From Sphingomonas limnosediminicola (GTDB lineage: Bacteria > Pseudomonadota > Alphaproteobacteria > Sphingomonadales > Sphingomonadaceae), in assembly GCF_039537965.1 (NCBI RefSeq), contig NZ_BAABBM010000001.1, positions 124,001 to 188,000 of the forward strand: 64,000 nucleotides of DNA, written 5' to 3'. The notes under the pieces are model-generated. The model saw only the letters and a list, made by a program, of their open reading frames with translations. It ran no database searches and was not told where the DNA came from. Numbering within the stretch: the first letter of the stretch is position 1; every line of letters begins with the position of its first letter. Shown here piece by piece: positions 35,489 to 44,807 of the stretch. The position numbers were made by a program, and so were the translations under genes.

Positions 35489-36328
35489 GTGGCCGAGCCA
35501 ACGCCAGCATCGCCCGATTGGGCGAAAGCCAGCGGGGATGTCTGGGCCCGGCGCTGGCAGCAAACTGACCGCGGCCTTGAACCGCTGCAGGCGCCGCTGG
35601 TGTTGGCAGTCGCTGAGCGGGCGCGTGGCGGTTCGTTCAAAGCCTTCGACATCGGCTGCGGCCCGGGTTCGACGACCATCGCCATGGCCGAGACATTTCC
35701 CGAAGCAGCGATCATCGCCTGCGACATCTCGGAGGCCCTCGCCAAGGTTGCACGCCAGCGAACGGCGGAAATTGAGCGCGTGCAGGTCATCGTGGGCGAC
35801 GCCGAGGCGGTCGTGGCAACGCAAGCTCCCGTGGACGTCTTCTTCTCGCGTCACGGCGTCATGTTCTTCTCCGATGCGGTTCAGGCGTTTCGCACCATAC
35901 GCGGCGCTGCGAGCGACAGCGGGTCATTGGTCTTCTCCTGCTTCCAGCACTGGGATCTCAATCCCTGGGCGTCCGAGCTTGCCCGCGCGGCGGCGGGCAA
36001 ATCCTTGCCGGAGCCCGGGAGGGAGCCCGGCGGCTTCGCTTTCGCCGACCCGGTTTACGTCGAGCAGTTGCTCAGCGCTTCAGAATGGCGCGATGCCGAA
36101 TGTCGCGCGGTGCAGTTCAGCTACACCATGGGTGAGGGCGATAGTCCGGTCGAAGACGCGCTCTCCTTCACGACCGAGATCGGCCCGGCCGCGCGTGTTC
36201 TGGAATCACTGCCAGAAGGCGAGCGAGATGCCGCCGTCGACCGGATGCGCGACGTCATCGAGCGGCATGTTGACGGCAATGCGGTCGTGTTTCCCTCCGC
36301 GGCGTGGATCTGGAGGGCGACCGCCTAG
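35489..36328 (+). CDS. SAM-dependent methyltransferase
   Basis: The 279-residue protein probably starts at GTG 35489, 3 bp after the peptidase stop. FDIGCGPGSTTIAMAETFP is the class I SAM-binding motif; IIACDIS and VIVGDAE are motifs II and III-like. FFSRHGVMFFSD resembles trans-aconitate-type methyltransferases, but the substrate cannot be told. Its stop overlaps the stop of the converging symporter gene (CTAG). Confidence 0.85.
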   Translation: MAEPTPASPDWAKASGDVWARRWQQTDRGLEPLQAPLVLAVAERARGGSFKAFDIGCGPGSTTIAMAETFPEAAIIACDISEALAKVARQRTAEIERVQVIVGDAEAVVATQAPVDVFFSRHGVMFFSDAVQAFRTIRGAASDSGSLVFSCFQHWDLNPWASELARAAAGKSLPEPGREPGGFAFADPVYVEQLLSASEWRDAECRAVQFSYTMGEGDSPVEDALSFTTEIGPAARVLESLPEGERDAAVDRMRDVIERHVDGNAVVFPSAAWIWRATA

Positions 36329-37641
36329 AAATGGTCCTCCACGGGGCCGGTGCGCTTCACGTGAGACGGGGCGTGCGGCGGCTCGATGTCGGCGGGCTCT
36401 TCCGGATCCAGTGTGCCTTCCCAGCGTGCCACGATGGTGGCGGCAACCGCGTTGCCGACGACGTTGGTTGCCGATCGGCCCATATCGAGGAAGTGATCGA
36501 CTGCGAGGATAAGGAGCAGGCCGGCTTCCGGAATGCGGAACATCGACATCGTGGCCGCGATCACGACTAGGCTTGCGCGCGGGACGCCGGCCATGCCCTT
36601 CGACGTGATCATCAGCACCAAGAGCATCGTGATTTCCTGGCCGATGGTGAGGTCGATGCCATAGGCCTGCGCGATGAAGATCGTCGCGAAGGTCATGTAC
36701 ATCATCGACCCGTCGAGGTTGAACGAATAGCCGAGCGGGAGGACGAAGCTCGCGATGCGCGGCGGGACGCCGAAACGGTCCAGCGCCTCGAGCGTGCGTG
36801 GGTAGGCGGCCTCGCTCGAAGCCGTCGAGAAAGCGAGCACGACCGGGTCTCTGATGTAACGGACGAGGTGTCTCGTGCGCGCGCCGACTATCACGAACGC
36901 TGCGCCGATCAGCACGGCCCAAAGGATCGCCAGGCCTAGGTAGAAGCTGCCGACGAACATGCCCAAGGTCGCAATGATTTGCGGTCCGCGCTCAACAAGG
37001 GCGCTGGCGACCGCGGTGAAGACCGCGAAGGGCGCGAGCCGCATCACATAGTCAGTGACCTGCAGCATCACCTTCACCAGCGCCTCGACGCCGCGGACGA
37101 TTGGCTTGCCCTTTTCGCCGACGGCGGTGAGCGCGACGCCGAAGAAGATCGAGAAGATGACGATCGGCAAAATCTCGTTCGTGCTCATGGCGTCGAAGAT
37201 CGAGGCGGGCACGAGGTGGGTGATGAAATCCTTGAGATTGAACGCGGCGGTTTCGACTCCGCTAGCGGTATTGGCCGGCGGGATCGGCAGGTTGAGGCCG
37301 ATACCCGGGTGGAGCAGCGTGACGAGGATTAGACCCAGAGTCAGGGAAACCAGGCTGGCGAGAATGAACCAGCCGATGGATCGAATGCCCACGCGGCCAA
37401 GCGCGGCCACGTCGCCCATGTGGGCAATGCCCGCCACCAGGGTCGAGAAGACCAACGGCGCGATGATCATCTTGATGAGGCGCAGGAACAGCGCCGTGAC
37501 GATGCTGAGGTAATCGGCGATGCTCCTCAGCCGCTCGGCGCTGGCTGGCGTGCCGTCGTCGATCGCCGCGTTGGTCGCCCAGCCCGCAATGATACCCAGC
37601 ACCAGCGCAAGCAGGATAAACCTGGTCAGCTTCTTCGCCAT
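36325..37641 (-). CDS. Dicarboxylate/amino acid:cation symporter
   Basis: The 438-residue member of the DAACS (GltP/DctA) family has the re-entrant-loop motif SSEAAYP and GYSFNLDGSMMYM, the NMDGT-equivalent sodium site written here as NLDGS. DMGRSATNVVGNAVA lies in the eighth helix. It imports dicarboxylates or acidic amino acids with Na+ or H+. GGGGA precedes the start at 37641. The tail is rich in Pro and Glu. The gene converges on the methyltransferase. Confidence 0.93.
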   Translation of the reverse strand: MAKKLTRFILLALVLGIIAGWATNAAIDDGTPASAERLRSIADYLSIVTALFLRLIKMIIAPLVFSTLVAGIAHMGDVAALGRVGIRSIGWFILASLVSLTLGLILVTLLHPGIGLNLPIPPANTASGVETAAFNLKDFITHLVPASIFDAMSTNEILPIVIFSIFFGVALTAVGEKGKPIVRGVEALVKVMLQVTDYVMRLAPFAVFTAVASALVERGPQIIATLGMFVGSFYLGLAILWAVLIGAAFVIVGARTRHLVRYIRDPVVLAFSTASSEAAYPRTLEALDRFGVPPRIASFVLPLGYSFNLDGSMMYMTFATIFIAQAYGIDLTIGQEITMLLVLMITSKGMAGVPRASLVVIAATMSMFRIPEAGLLLILAVDHFLDMGRSATNVVGNAVAATIVARWEGTLDPEEPADIEPPHAPSHVKRTGPVEDHF

Positions 37642-37724
37642 TCCGTTCCCCTTCGCCGCGAACCCAAGCCGGTGGCCATCGCGCCGTCAAGCTTCACAGC
37701 AGCTGTTGCGGTAGGCTAGGGCGC

Positions 37725-38708
37725 GTGTCGATGGCTGCCGAGGACGACAAGGAACGGAGCGTGCTCGAATTCGGGCGCGATATCCTGCACGACGAGGCGC
37801 GGGCGCTCGACGAGCTTGCGGACAGCCTGGGCGACGAGTTTGAGCGCGCGGTCGACCTGATCCTTGGTTGCCGCGGAAAGCTGATCGTCAGCGGCCTTGG
37901 CAAATCCGGCCACGTCGGCCGCAAGATCGCCGCGACGTTCGCGTCGACGGGGACGACGTCGATCTTCCTGCACCTCGCCGAGGCGATCCACGGCGATCTC
38001 GGCATGGCGGCGAACGGCGATGTCGCGATCCTGATCTCGCAGAGCGGCGAGACCGCCGAATTGGAGCCGGTCATCGATCATTTCAAGCGGGTCGCTATTC
38101 CGGTCATCGCGATCACGGGCAACAATGGCTCGATTCTGGCAGAGGCCGCCGCGGCGCCGCTCGTCCTGCCGCATTGGCAAGAGGTTGGGCCGGAAGCGGT
38201 TGCGCCCACGACCTCGACGACCATGACCCTGGCGCTGGGCGATGCCTTGGCGATGACGGTCATGCGTCAGAAGGGCTTCACGCGGACAGACTTCGGGCGC
38301 CTTCATCCGGGCGGCTCGCTGGGTGCGCGGCTAAAGCCGGTGAGCAGGTTGATGCATGGCGGCGATGCGCTTCCTCTCACGTCGGCGGGAAGTTCGATGC
38401 ATGATGCAATCGTCGAAATGTCGGCGAAGCGCCTCGGCGTCATCGGGGTGACCGACGAGAGCGGGCACCTCGTCGGAGTCATCACCGATGGCGATCTCCG
38501 CCGGAACATGGAGCGCGGGCTCGATCACACCGCCGCGGAGTTCATGACCCGCGACCCGAAGACGATCGCGTCGGATGCGCTGATCGACGACGCGCTCACG
38601 CTGTTTGAGGAAAACCGCATCACGGCGCTGTTCGTCGTCGACGAGGACGATGGCGGTAAGGTTCCGGTCGGCGTGCTGCACATCCACGATTGCCCACCGC
38701 CGCGATGA
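37725..38708 (+). CDS. kdsD: Arabinose-5-phosphate isomerase KdsD/KpsF
   Basis: The 327-residue enzyme makes D-arabinose 5-phosphate for KDO. An N-terminal SIS domain (KLIVSGLGKSGHVGRKIAATF, split around Lys-Ser, and ILISQSGETAEL) is followed by two CBS domains (MHGGDALPLTSAG to DGDLRRNME and FMTRDPKTIASDALI to FVVDEDDGG). FGRLHPGGSLG bridges them. The start may be GTG 37725 or ATG 37731. It heads the plus-strand cluster kdsD-kdsB-HAD-kdsA and is joined to kdsB by ATGA. Confidence 0.93.
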   Translation: MSMAAEDDKERSVLEFGRDILHDEARALDELADSLGDEFERAVDLILGCRGKLIVSGLGKSGHVGRKIAATFASTGTTSIFLHLAEAIHGDLGMAANGDVAILISQSGETAELEPVIDHFKRVAIPVIAITGNNGSILAEAAAAPLVLPHWQEVGPEAVAPTTSTTMTLALGDALAMTVMRQKGFTRTDFGRLHPGGSLGARLKPVSRLMHGGDALPLTSAGSSMHDAIVEMSAKRLGVIGVTDESGHLVGVITDGDLRRNMERGLDHTAAEFMTRDPKTIASDALIDDALTLFEENRITALFVVDEDDGGKVPVGVLHIHDCPPPR

Positions 38709-39502
38709 ACAGCGTCATTCTGATCCCGGCGCGCTACCAGTCGTCGCGCTATCCAGGGAAACCGCTGGTCGATCTCAAGGGAGTCGGCGGCGCGCCCAAA
38801 CCACTGATCCAGCGTAGCGTCGAGGCCGCGCGCCGCGTCCAGGGCGTGTCGGGTGTCTTCGTGGTGACCGACGACGAGAGGATCGCCGACGCGTGCAAAG
38901 GGTTCGGCGTCGGCGTCATCATGACTTCCCCCGAATGCCGTAACGGGACGGAGCGCTGCGCGGAGGCACTGGCCTCGCTTCACGACCCGGATCTCGTCAT
39001 CAACTTCCAGGGTGATGCGCTGCTGACTCCGCCGGGTTTCGTCGAGGCGCTGATCGACCGCATGCGCGATGACAGCGATGCGATGGTGGCGACACCAGCG
39101 TTGCGGCTGAGGAGCAACGATGTCCGCGCTTTGCAGGCGGAAGAACAAGCCGGGCGCGTAGGAGGCACGTCTGTCGTGATCGACGATCAAGATCACGCGC
39201 TTTACTTCTCGAAGCGGCTGATCCCGCATTTGCCCGGCGGAACGCTCGGGGGAGAGATGTCGCCGGTTCGCCTCCACGTCGGCGTCTACGCCTATCGGCC
39301 GCAGGCGCTCGACCGCTATGTCGCGACGCCGGTCAGCGAGCTGGAAACATTGGAGGGGCTGGAGCAACTCCGCTTTCTCGTCGCTGGGATACCCGTCGCC
39401 GTCGTCGACGTGGCTACGCCCCCATTCGCGCTCCGCGAGCTCAACAATCCAGAGGACGTGGCGCCCATCGAGCAGGCGCTCGTGGAGGCCGGGCTCGAAT
39501 GA
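38705..39502 (+). CDS. kdsB: CMP-KDO synthetase family (KdsB)
   Basis: The 265-residue nucleotidyltransferase activates KDO with CTP. IPARYQSSRYPGKPL is the CTP-binding N-terminus, and LETLEGLEQLRFL the C-terminal KdsB helix. The metal motif usually written QGDEP reads Gln102-Gly-Asp-Ala105-Leu; Asp104 is kept. This variant is seen in some alphaproteobacterial and capsule-type cytidylyltransferases, so the exact sugar could be KDO or a derivative. ATG 38705 overlaps the kdsD stop, and its own stop overlaps the HAD start. Confidence 0.88.
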   Translation: MNSVILIPARYQSSRYPGKPLVDLKGVGGAPKPLIQRSVEAARRVQGVSGVFVVTDDERIADACKGFGVGVIMTSPECRNGTERCAEALASLHDPDLVINFQGDALLTPPGFVEALIDRMRDDSDAMVATPALRLRSNDVRALQAEEQAGRVGGTSVVIDDQDHALYFSKRLIPHLPGGTLGGEMSPVRLHVGVYAYRPQALDRYVATPVSELETLEGLEQLRFLVAGIPVAVVDVATPPFALRELNNPEDVAPIEQALVEAGLE

Positions 39503-40302
39503 GCTTCTGGGATGCGCTAGATCCCAAGTACCGGCTGATCCTCTGCGATGTATGGGGCGTCGTTCACGATGGCGTGAACCTTTATCCGGGCGCGTCCGAA
39601 CGCTTGACGCAGTGGCGTGAGCAAGGTCGCTGCGTGATTCTGCTTACCAACGCGCCGCGCACGGCCGAAGCGGTGGATCAGCAACTCGTGCGCATCGGGC
39701 TGCCCTGCGCCGCTTATGATTTCGTCGCCACGAGCGGAGAGGCGGGTATCGAGACGCTGGTCGGGCTCGACCGGCCCGTGGGCTTCATCGGCACCGCCGG
39801 CGATCGCGAGATATTGGAAGGCCGCGGCGTTCGCATCGCTGACGGGGAAGATTTCACCGATCTTGCCTGCACCGGCGTGACTGAGCAGCGGCCGCGCGCA
39901 GAAGACTATCGCGCCGATCTCGAACGATGGGCGGATCGCGACGTGCACATGCATTGCCTGAACCCGGACCGCCTCGTTATCCGGGGCGGCGTTCCGGAGG
40001 CATGCGCCGGTGCGATAGCGGACCTTTATGCCATGCTCGGCGGGCGGGTCACCTGGTACGGCAAGCCGCACGACACGATTTACCGCCACGCTCTTCACCT
40101 CGCCGGCAATCCGCCGAAGGATGAAGTGCTTGCGGTCGGTGACGGGCTTCAGACCGACGTTCTCGGCGCGGCGCGCATGGGCTTCGATACGGTGTTCGTG
40201 ACCGGCGGAATTCACGCCGGCGAGCCATTTCCGGAGAATTTTGCAGCGGAGAACGGTCTTGGCGACTGGGAGCCGGTGGCGGTTGTCGACGGGCTCGCCT
40301 AG
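39499..40302 (+). CDS. HAD hydrolase, class IIA (TIGR01459-like)
   Basis: The 267-residue protein has the HAD nucleophile region LILCDVWGVVHDG (Asp17), motif II LLTNAPR, Lys in VTWYGKPHDTIY and the acidic GDGLQTDVLGA. The large cap between motifs II and III marks class IIA, related to p-nitrophenyl phosphatases and NagD. It is coupled by ATGA to kdsB and sits 9 bp before kdsA. The usual KDO-8-phosphate phosphatase KdsC is not in the cluster, so this protein is a candidate for that step. This is inferred from position only. Confidence 0.8.
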   Translation: MSFWDALDPKYRLILCDVWGVVHDGVNLYPGASERLTQWREQGRCVILLTNAPRTAEAVDQQLVRIGLPCAAYDFVATSGEAGIETLVGLDRPVGFIGTAGDREILEGRGVRIADGEDFTDLACTGVTEQRPRAEDYRADLERWADRDVHMHCLNPDRLVIRGGVPEACAGAIADLYAMLGGRVTWYGKPHDTIYRHALHLAGNPPKDEVLAVGDGLQTDVLGAARMGFDTVFVTGGIHAGEPFPENFAAENGLGDWEPVAVVDGLA

Positions 40303-40311
40303 ATAGACTCC

Positions 40312-41163
40312 ATGCAACTCTGTGGACGTGACGTCGGGCTCGACCAGCCCTTGTTCCTGATCGCCGGACCCTGTGTGGTCGAAAGCGAGGAGCTTCAGCT
40401 GCGGACGGCGGAAACCTTGAAGCGCATCGCCGACCGGCTCGGCATTCTGTTTATTTTCAAGTCGAGCTTCGACAAGGCCAACCGCTCATCCGACAAGAGC
40501 TTTCGCGGCCCCGGCATGGATGAGGGCCTGCGCATCCTTTCGAAGGTGCGCCACGAACTCGGCGTCCCGATCCTGACCGACGTGCACGACATCCCGCAGG
40601 TCGAGCCGGTCGCGGCCGTCGTGGACGTGCTCCAGACCCCCGCGTTCCTGGCGCGGCAGACCGACTTCATTCACGCCGTCGCGGCATCGGGTAAGCCGGT
40701 GAACATCAAGAAGGCGCAGTTCATGGCGCCGGGCGATATGAAGAACGTCGTCGAGAAGGCGCGCAGCGCCGCGCAGGCCGCCGGCGTCAACCGAGAGACG
40801 ATCATGGTCTGCGAGCGCGGCGTGTCGTTTGGCTACAACAATCTCGTCAGCGACATGCGCAGCCTGTCGATCATGCGCGAGACCAACTGTCCGGTGGTGT
40901 TCGACGCGACCCATTCGGTGCAGCTGCCCGGTGGGCAGGGGACCAGCTCCGGCGGTCAGCGGGAGTTCGTTCCGGTGCTCGCACGAGCCGCAGTGGCGGC
41001 GGGCGTGTCCGGGCTGTTCATGGAAACGCACCCCGACCCGGCCAATGCAATGTCCGATGGGCCCAACGCCTGGCCGCTCGATCGGATGGAAAGCCTGCTG
41101 ACTACGCTCGTCGAGCTCGACAAACTGGTGAAAAGCAGGGGCTTCGAGGAAGTGTCCCTCTAG
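40312..41163 (+). CDS. kdsA: KDO-8-phosphate synthase KdsA
   Basis: The 283-residue enzyme joins phosphoenolpyruvate to arabinose 5-phosphate. [13 protein letters not shown] has Cys21 at the position that defines the metal-dependent class; metal-independent KdsA has Asn there. [25 protein letters not shown] and [14 protein letters not shown] are typical. The stop overlaps that of the converging flippase gene by 4 bp. Confidence 0.95.
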   Translation: MQLCGRDVGLDQPLFLIAGPCVVESEELQLRTAETLKRIADRLGILFIFKSSFDKANRSSDKSFRGPGMDEGLRILSKVRHELGVPILTDVHDIPQVEPVAAVVDVLQTPAFLARQTDFIHAVAASGKPVNIKKAQFMAPGDMKNVVEKARSAAQAAGVNRETIMVCERGVSFGYNNLVSDMRSLSIMRETNCPVVFDATHSVQLPGGQGTSSGGQREFVPVLARAAVAAGVSGLFMETHPDPANAMSDGPNAWPLDRMESLLTTLVELDKLVKSRGFEEVSL

Positions 41164-42473
41164 GCCGTTGTCGGTTTCCTCGGCCGCACGCGGCGATGCT
41201 CTCGCAGAAGTTGCCAGATCATGACCGACGTCGTCGCGACATTGCCGAGCGTGAACGCGATGGCCGCGCCGATGAGGCCGAAGCGCCAGCAAAGCGGTGC
41301 GACGATCAGGAAGTAGCTAACCGTACCGATGAGGCGCGCGGTGAGCGGCGCGTCCGGCCGGTCGAGCGTGTAAAGCATCGGTGGAAGCGGGAAGCTCAGC
41401 ACGCCGAGGAACGGCACCAGCATGAGGACGACGAGCGCCTCATAGGCGCCGAGGAACTGCTTTCCGAACAGGAACCCGACCAGCGGTTTCCCGCCAACGA
41501 GCAGAATGAGGATCGCAATGAGCGCCATGCCGCCCGCGAGCGCGGTAACACGGAACATCAGCTTCCATGGCTTCTTCGAGGTTAGATCCATCCGAACAAC
41601 CTCAGGATAGAAGGCCTTGGCGAGCAGCTCCGCCGGCTTGGCCGCGGCGTCGGATAGGGCCGAAGCCACACGGAACAGGGCAGCGCCGGCTGGACCGAGA
41701 AGACCGCCGACCACGACGCGCGCGATAGGACCCCACGCCGCCTGTACGCTGGCCGTCAGGTTGACATGGATGGCGAAGCGCCAAGCACCGGGCAGCCGCT
41801 CGGGTTTCAACGTCGGCCGAATACCTTCGAGGAGCCCGCGCCGCCTCAGCTCACGCCAGGCGAGGAACCACAGATAAAGGTCGCCCGCGAGGTCAGTGAC
41901 ATACCAGATGCCGACCCACGTGCCGAACGGGGCCCCGGCAAAATAAGCGGTGCTCACAAGCGCGATGCGGCTGATCGGCGTCGCCGTGCTTTGCCAGCTG
42001 ATGAGGTCGAAGCGGTCGAGCGCGCGAAGAACGCCGCTCGGCGTCGCCGCTCCCATGGTGGGAAGCAACGTGCAGTAGAGCATCGCGAGCCAAAGATTGC
42101 CGGACTGGATGCCGACCCACGTTGCAACCAACGGCAGGATCGCCACCGCGACCAGCATGCCGCCGACGCCGCTGATCGCATCCAGCGCGAACGCGAAGCC
42201 GGTCGACGTCTTGAAGTCCTCTTCCTCGCCGTGGAGCGCCTTACCGCCGTAGCGGACGATCAGGTGCCATGACTGGAACTTGCTGAGCCCGCTGACGGCC
42301 TTGGCGTAGCTCGTGATGAGGATCAGTGCGCCGAAGGCGAGTACGCCGAGCGCGTGGGCGGCGAGCGACAGGGTCGCGATACCCGCAATCGCCGCCACCA
42401 CCCGCGAAATCGCGAGATAACTGCTGTTTTTCAGCAGCGACCGGAAATGCTGGTCTTTGAACCAGTGCCTCAT
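41160..42473 (-). CDS. Polysaccharide flippase (oligosaccharide repeat transporter)
   Basis: The 437-residue protein has about 12 predicted membrane spans and the MATE/Wzx-like organisation. The N-terminus [22 protein letters not shown] and the middle [25 protein letters not shown] are typical of lipopolysaccharide/capsule O-unit flippases. It probably moves undecaprenyl-linked sugar units across the inner membrane. Its position against the KDO genes suggests a shared surface polysaccharide. ATG 42473 has GAGGCGG upstream. Confidence 0.82.
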   Translation of the reverse strand: MRHWFKDQHFRSLLKNSSYLAISRVVAAIAGIATLSLAAHALGVLAFGALILITSYAKAVSGLSKFQSWHLIVRYGGKALHGEEEDFKTSTGFAFALDAISGVGGMLVAVAILPLVATWVGIQSGNLWLAMLYCTLLPTMGAATPSGVLRALDRFDLISWQSTATPISRIALVSTAYFAGAPFGTWVGIWYVTDLAGDLYLWFLAWRELRRRGLLEGIRPTLKPERLPGAWRFAIHVNLTASVQAAWGPIARVVVGGLLGPAGAALFRVASALSDAAAKPAELLAKAFYPEVVRMDLTSKKPWKLMFRVTALAGGMALIAILILLVGGKPLVGFLFGKQFLGAYEALVVLMLVPFLGVLSFPLPPMLYTLDRPDAPLTARLIGTVSYFLIVAPLCWRFGLIGAAIAFTLGNVATTSVMIWQLLREHRRVRPRKPTTA

Positions 42474-42523
42474 TGCCGCCTCGCCTAGACGAGACGGCAA
42501 CGCCTGTCAGTCCATTTGCCGCG

Positions 42524-44551
42524 TCAGACGGGCTCCGGCACTTTCTGCTGGATTACCTTATCGGCAAGGGGCCCATTGAGTTCGGCCAAATGATCGAACT
42601 CTGCCTCGTAGGTGGCGAGACCTTGGCTCTGCGATCTGAGCTCCGCTTCCAGGCCCGACAACTCGGCCTCCGGAATGAGCGCCTCGACACGATCCCAGCC
42701 CGTCCAGCCATCTCGCGGCGCCATGCCCAGCATCTGACCGCGCCGGCCGGCGACGGCAGACGTAACGCGGCTGGTCGCGCTCGACGGGCAAACGACGGTC
42801 AGCTTGTGCATCGGTTCGAGGAGGTGCGGCTGTGCCGCGGCGAGCGCCTCCTGCATCGCGATCCTTCCCGCAAGCCGGAAGGCCAGCTCCGAGCTGTCGA
42901 CGCTGTGGTAGCTGCCGTCGATCAGCGACACGGCGCAATCGACGACCTGGAAGCCCAGCGGGCCCTTGATCATGGCTTCGCGCACGCCGTCCTCGACCGC
43001 GGGGATCCATTGCTTGGGGACCGAACCGCCGTGGATTTTCTCCTCGAAATGGAAGCCCGAGCCGCGCGGCAGCGGCTTCACTTCGATGATCACGTCGCCG
43101 AACTGGCCGTGGCCGCCCGACTGCTTCTTGTGGCGGCCTTTCTGCGTGACGGGCTTGCGGATGGATTCACGGTAACCGACGCTCGGCGGATGGCTTTTCA
43201 CCTCGACGCCGTAGCGGCGCTTCAGGCGGCCGATGACGGTATTGAGGTGCTCGTCGTTGACGCCTCTCAACCGAATTTCGTGCGTCGCCTCGTCATGCTC
43301 GACGATGAGACCGCCATCCTCTTCGAGCAGCCTTTGAAGCGCGCCTGACAGCTTTACGTCGTCCTTTCGATCAGCAGGCTCGATCGCCATCGCGCAATTG
43401 CGCGCGGGATAAGTGATCTCCACCGGCGGCGGCAACTTGCCGGTGGATAGCCATTCGCCGGCCCTGACGTTGTCGATTTTCGCGGCCGCCACGACATCGC
43501 CGTCGTGCGCCTCGGTGACTTTTTGCGTTTTCTCGCCTTGCACCTTGAACAGGGATCCGGCGCGGGCGTGTTCGCCGCTTTCCGACTTGAGGTCTGAACC
43601 TTCGCGGATATTCCCGCCTAGCGCCCGGCTGAGCGCGAGCCGGCCGATCGAGCCATGCAGCACCTTGAAAACGTAGAGCGACGGATCGGTAAGGCCCAAC
43701 CGGCTCGTGGCGGCTTCGGCGGAAGGCGCCTCATGCCGAAGCGCTTTGAGCAGGCGTCTCACGCCCCAAGAACTGCTGGCCGAGCCGAAGAGGACCGACA
43801 CTCCCAGGCTTTCGCCCGTTTCGCGCGCGAGGTCCTGGAAGACCTTCTGCGGCGCCGGGGTTTCGTCCATCAGCAATTGCTCAAGAAGCTCGTCGTCGTG
43901 GTCGGCGAGCTGTTCGAGCATGTGCGTCCGGGCTTCGATCTCGCGGCTTTGCAGTTCGCTCGGAATCCCGATCCGTTCGGATTCCTGGCCGGCCCGATAT
44001 TTGAACGCGCGTTCGAGCGCGAGGTCGACGAAGCCGCTGACTTTCTCGCCGTCCCAGATGGGTACCTGCCGGGCGATCAGCGGTGAAACGCTCATCGGCT
44101 GGAGCGCTGAAAGCAGGTCGCGCACCCGGCCGTGCGCCTGGTCGATGCGATTGACGAAGATGAGATGCGGAATGCCGAGTTCATCCAGCGCGCGCAGGGC
44201 AGGCGCCGCCAGTGGTGCTCGAGCCGGGTCAGGATCGACGACGACGATCGCGACATCGGCAATCGCCAGCGCCCGCGCGCCGTCGGCGGCGAAGCCGACC
44301 GAGCCTGGGCAATCGAGGATGGCGAACTGGTCGCCGAGATATTCAAAATTGTAGAGATTGAGCTCGGTCGAGCCGCCGCGCTGTCGCGCCTCCGGGCTCG
44401 AATCGCCGATGCTGGAGCCGTTGGCCGTCGATCCTAATCGATCGGTGGCGCCGGCTGCGAACAGCATGGCCTCCGCCAGACTTGTCTTTCCCGCGCCGGC
44501 AGGTCCTACCAGCGCGATTACTCGGGTGCCTTTGAATGGTTGTCCGGCCAT
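42524..44551 (-). CDS. Elongation factor G-like GTPase (second EF-G type)
   Basis: The 675-residue protein keeps the EF-G layout: G domain, domain II, III, IV (GVEVKSHPPSVGYRESI) and V. G1 is GPAGAGKTS and G4 NRID. The G3 motif reads DCPGS at residues 80-84, so the catalytic His of DxPGH is replaced by Ser84. It is therefore not the housekeeping fusA, and GTP hydrolysis may be slow. EF-G paralogues of this kind are known but poorly defined. It stands alone, 257 bp from the YihY gene. Confidence 0.85.
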   Translation of the reverse strand: MAGQPFKGTRVIALVGPAGAGKTSLAEAMLFAAGATDRLGSTANGSSIGDSSPEARQRGGSTELNLYNFEYLGDQFAILDCPGSVGFAADGARALAIADVAIVVVDPDPARAPLAAPALRALDELGIPHLIFVNRIDQAHGRVRDLLSALQPMSVSPLIARQVPIWDGEKVSGFVDLALERAFKYRAGQESERIGIPSELQSREIEARTHMLEQLADHDDELLEQLLMDETPAPQKVFQDLARETGESLGVSVLFGSASSSWGVRRLLKALRHEAPSAEAATSRLGLTDPSLYVFKVLHGSIGRLALSRALGGNIREGSDLKSESGEHARAGSLFKVQGEKTQKVTEAHDGDVVAAAKIDNVRAGEWLSTGKLPPPVEITYPARNCAMAIEPADRKDDVKLSGALQRLLEEDGGLIVEHDEATHEIRLRGVNDEHLNTVIGRLKRRYGVEVKSHPPSVGYRESIRKPVTQKGRHKKQSGGHGQFGDVIIEVKPLPRGSGFHFEEKIHGGSVPKQWIPAVEDGVREAMIKGPLGFQVVDCAVSLIDGSYHSVDSSELAFRLAGRIAMQEALAAAQPHLLEPMHKLTVVCPSSATSRVTSAVAGRRGQMLGMAPRDGWTGWDRVEALIPEAELSGLEAELRSQSQGLATYEAEFDHLAELNGPLADKVIQQKVPEPV

Positions 44552-44807
44552 GCGACTCTCCCTTCGTCCGGTTCACGGGCGCTCGAGTCGCTCTCTCCGA
44601 GGCGCTCGGGCGCCTATCTGGAAACTTCCACCGTCCGCCTGTTTTCGGCGGTTGGCAAGGGGGGTCGTTACGGACCCGGCGCAGTTCGTCGCGGAACGCT
44701 TTCGCGCGAACCGAGGTTGTGCGGCGGATGGTCGAACAACCAGCGCAGTTGACAGGCGACCGCCCGGCTGTCGGGCTGGCTAAACACTCGCTAACAATGG
44801 TCTGATC

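Noticed and set aside
44552..44807. 256-bp gap between the EF-G-like and YihY genes
   Set aside because: Open frames here have no ribosome site or domain, and no hairpin or repeat stood out.
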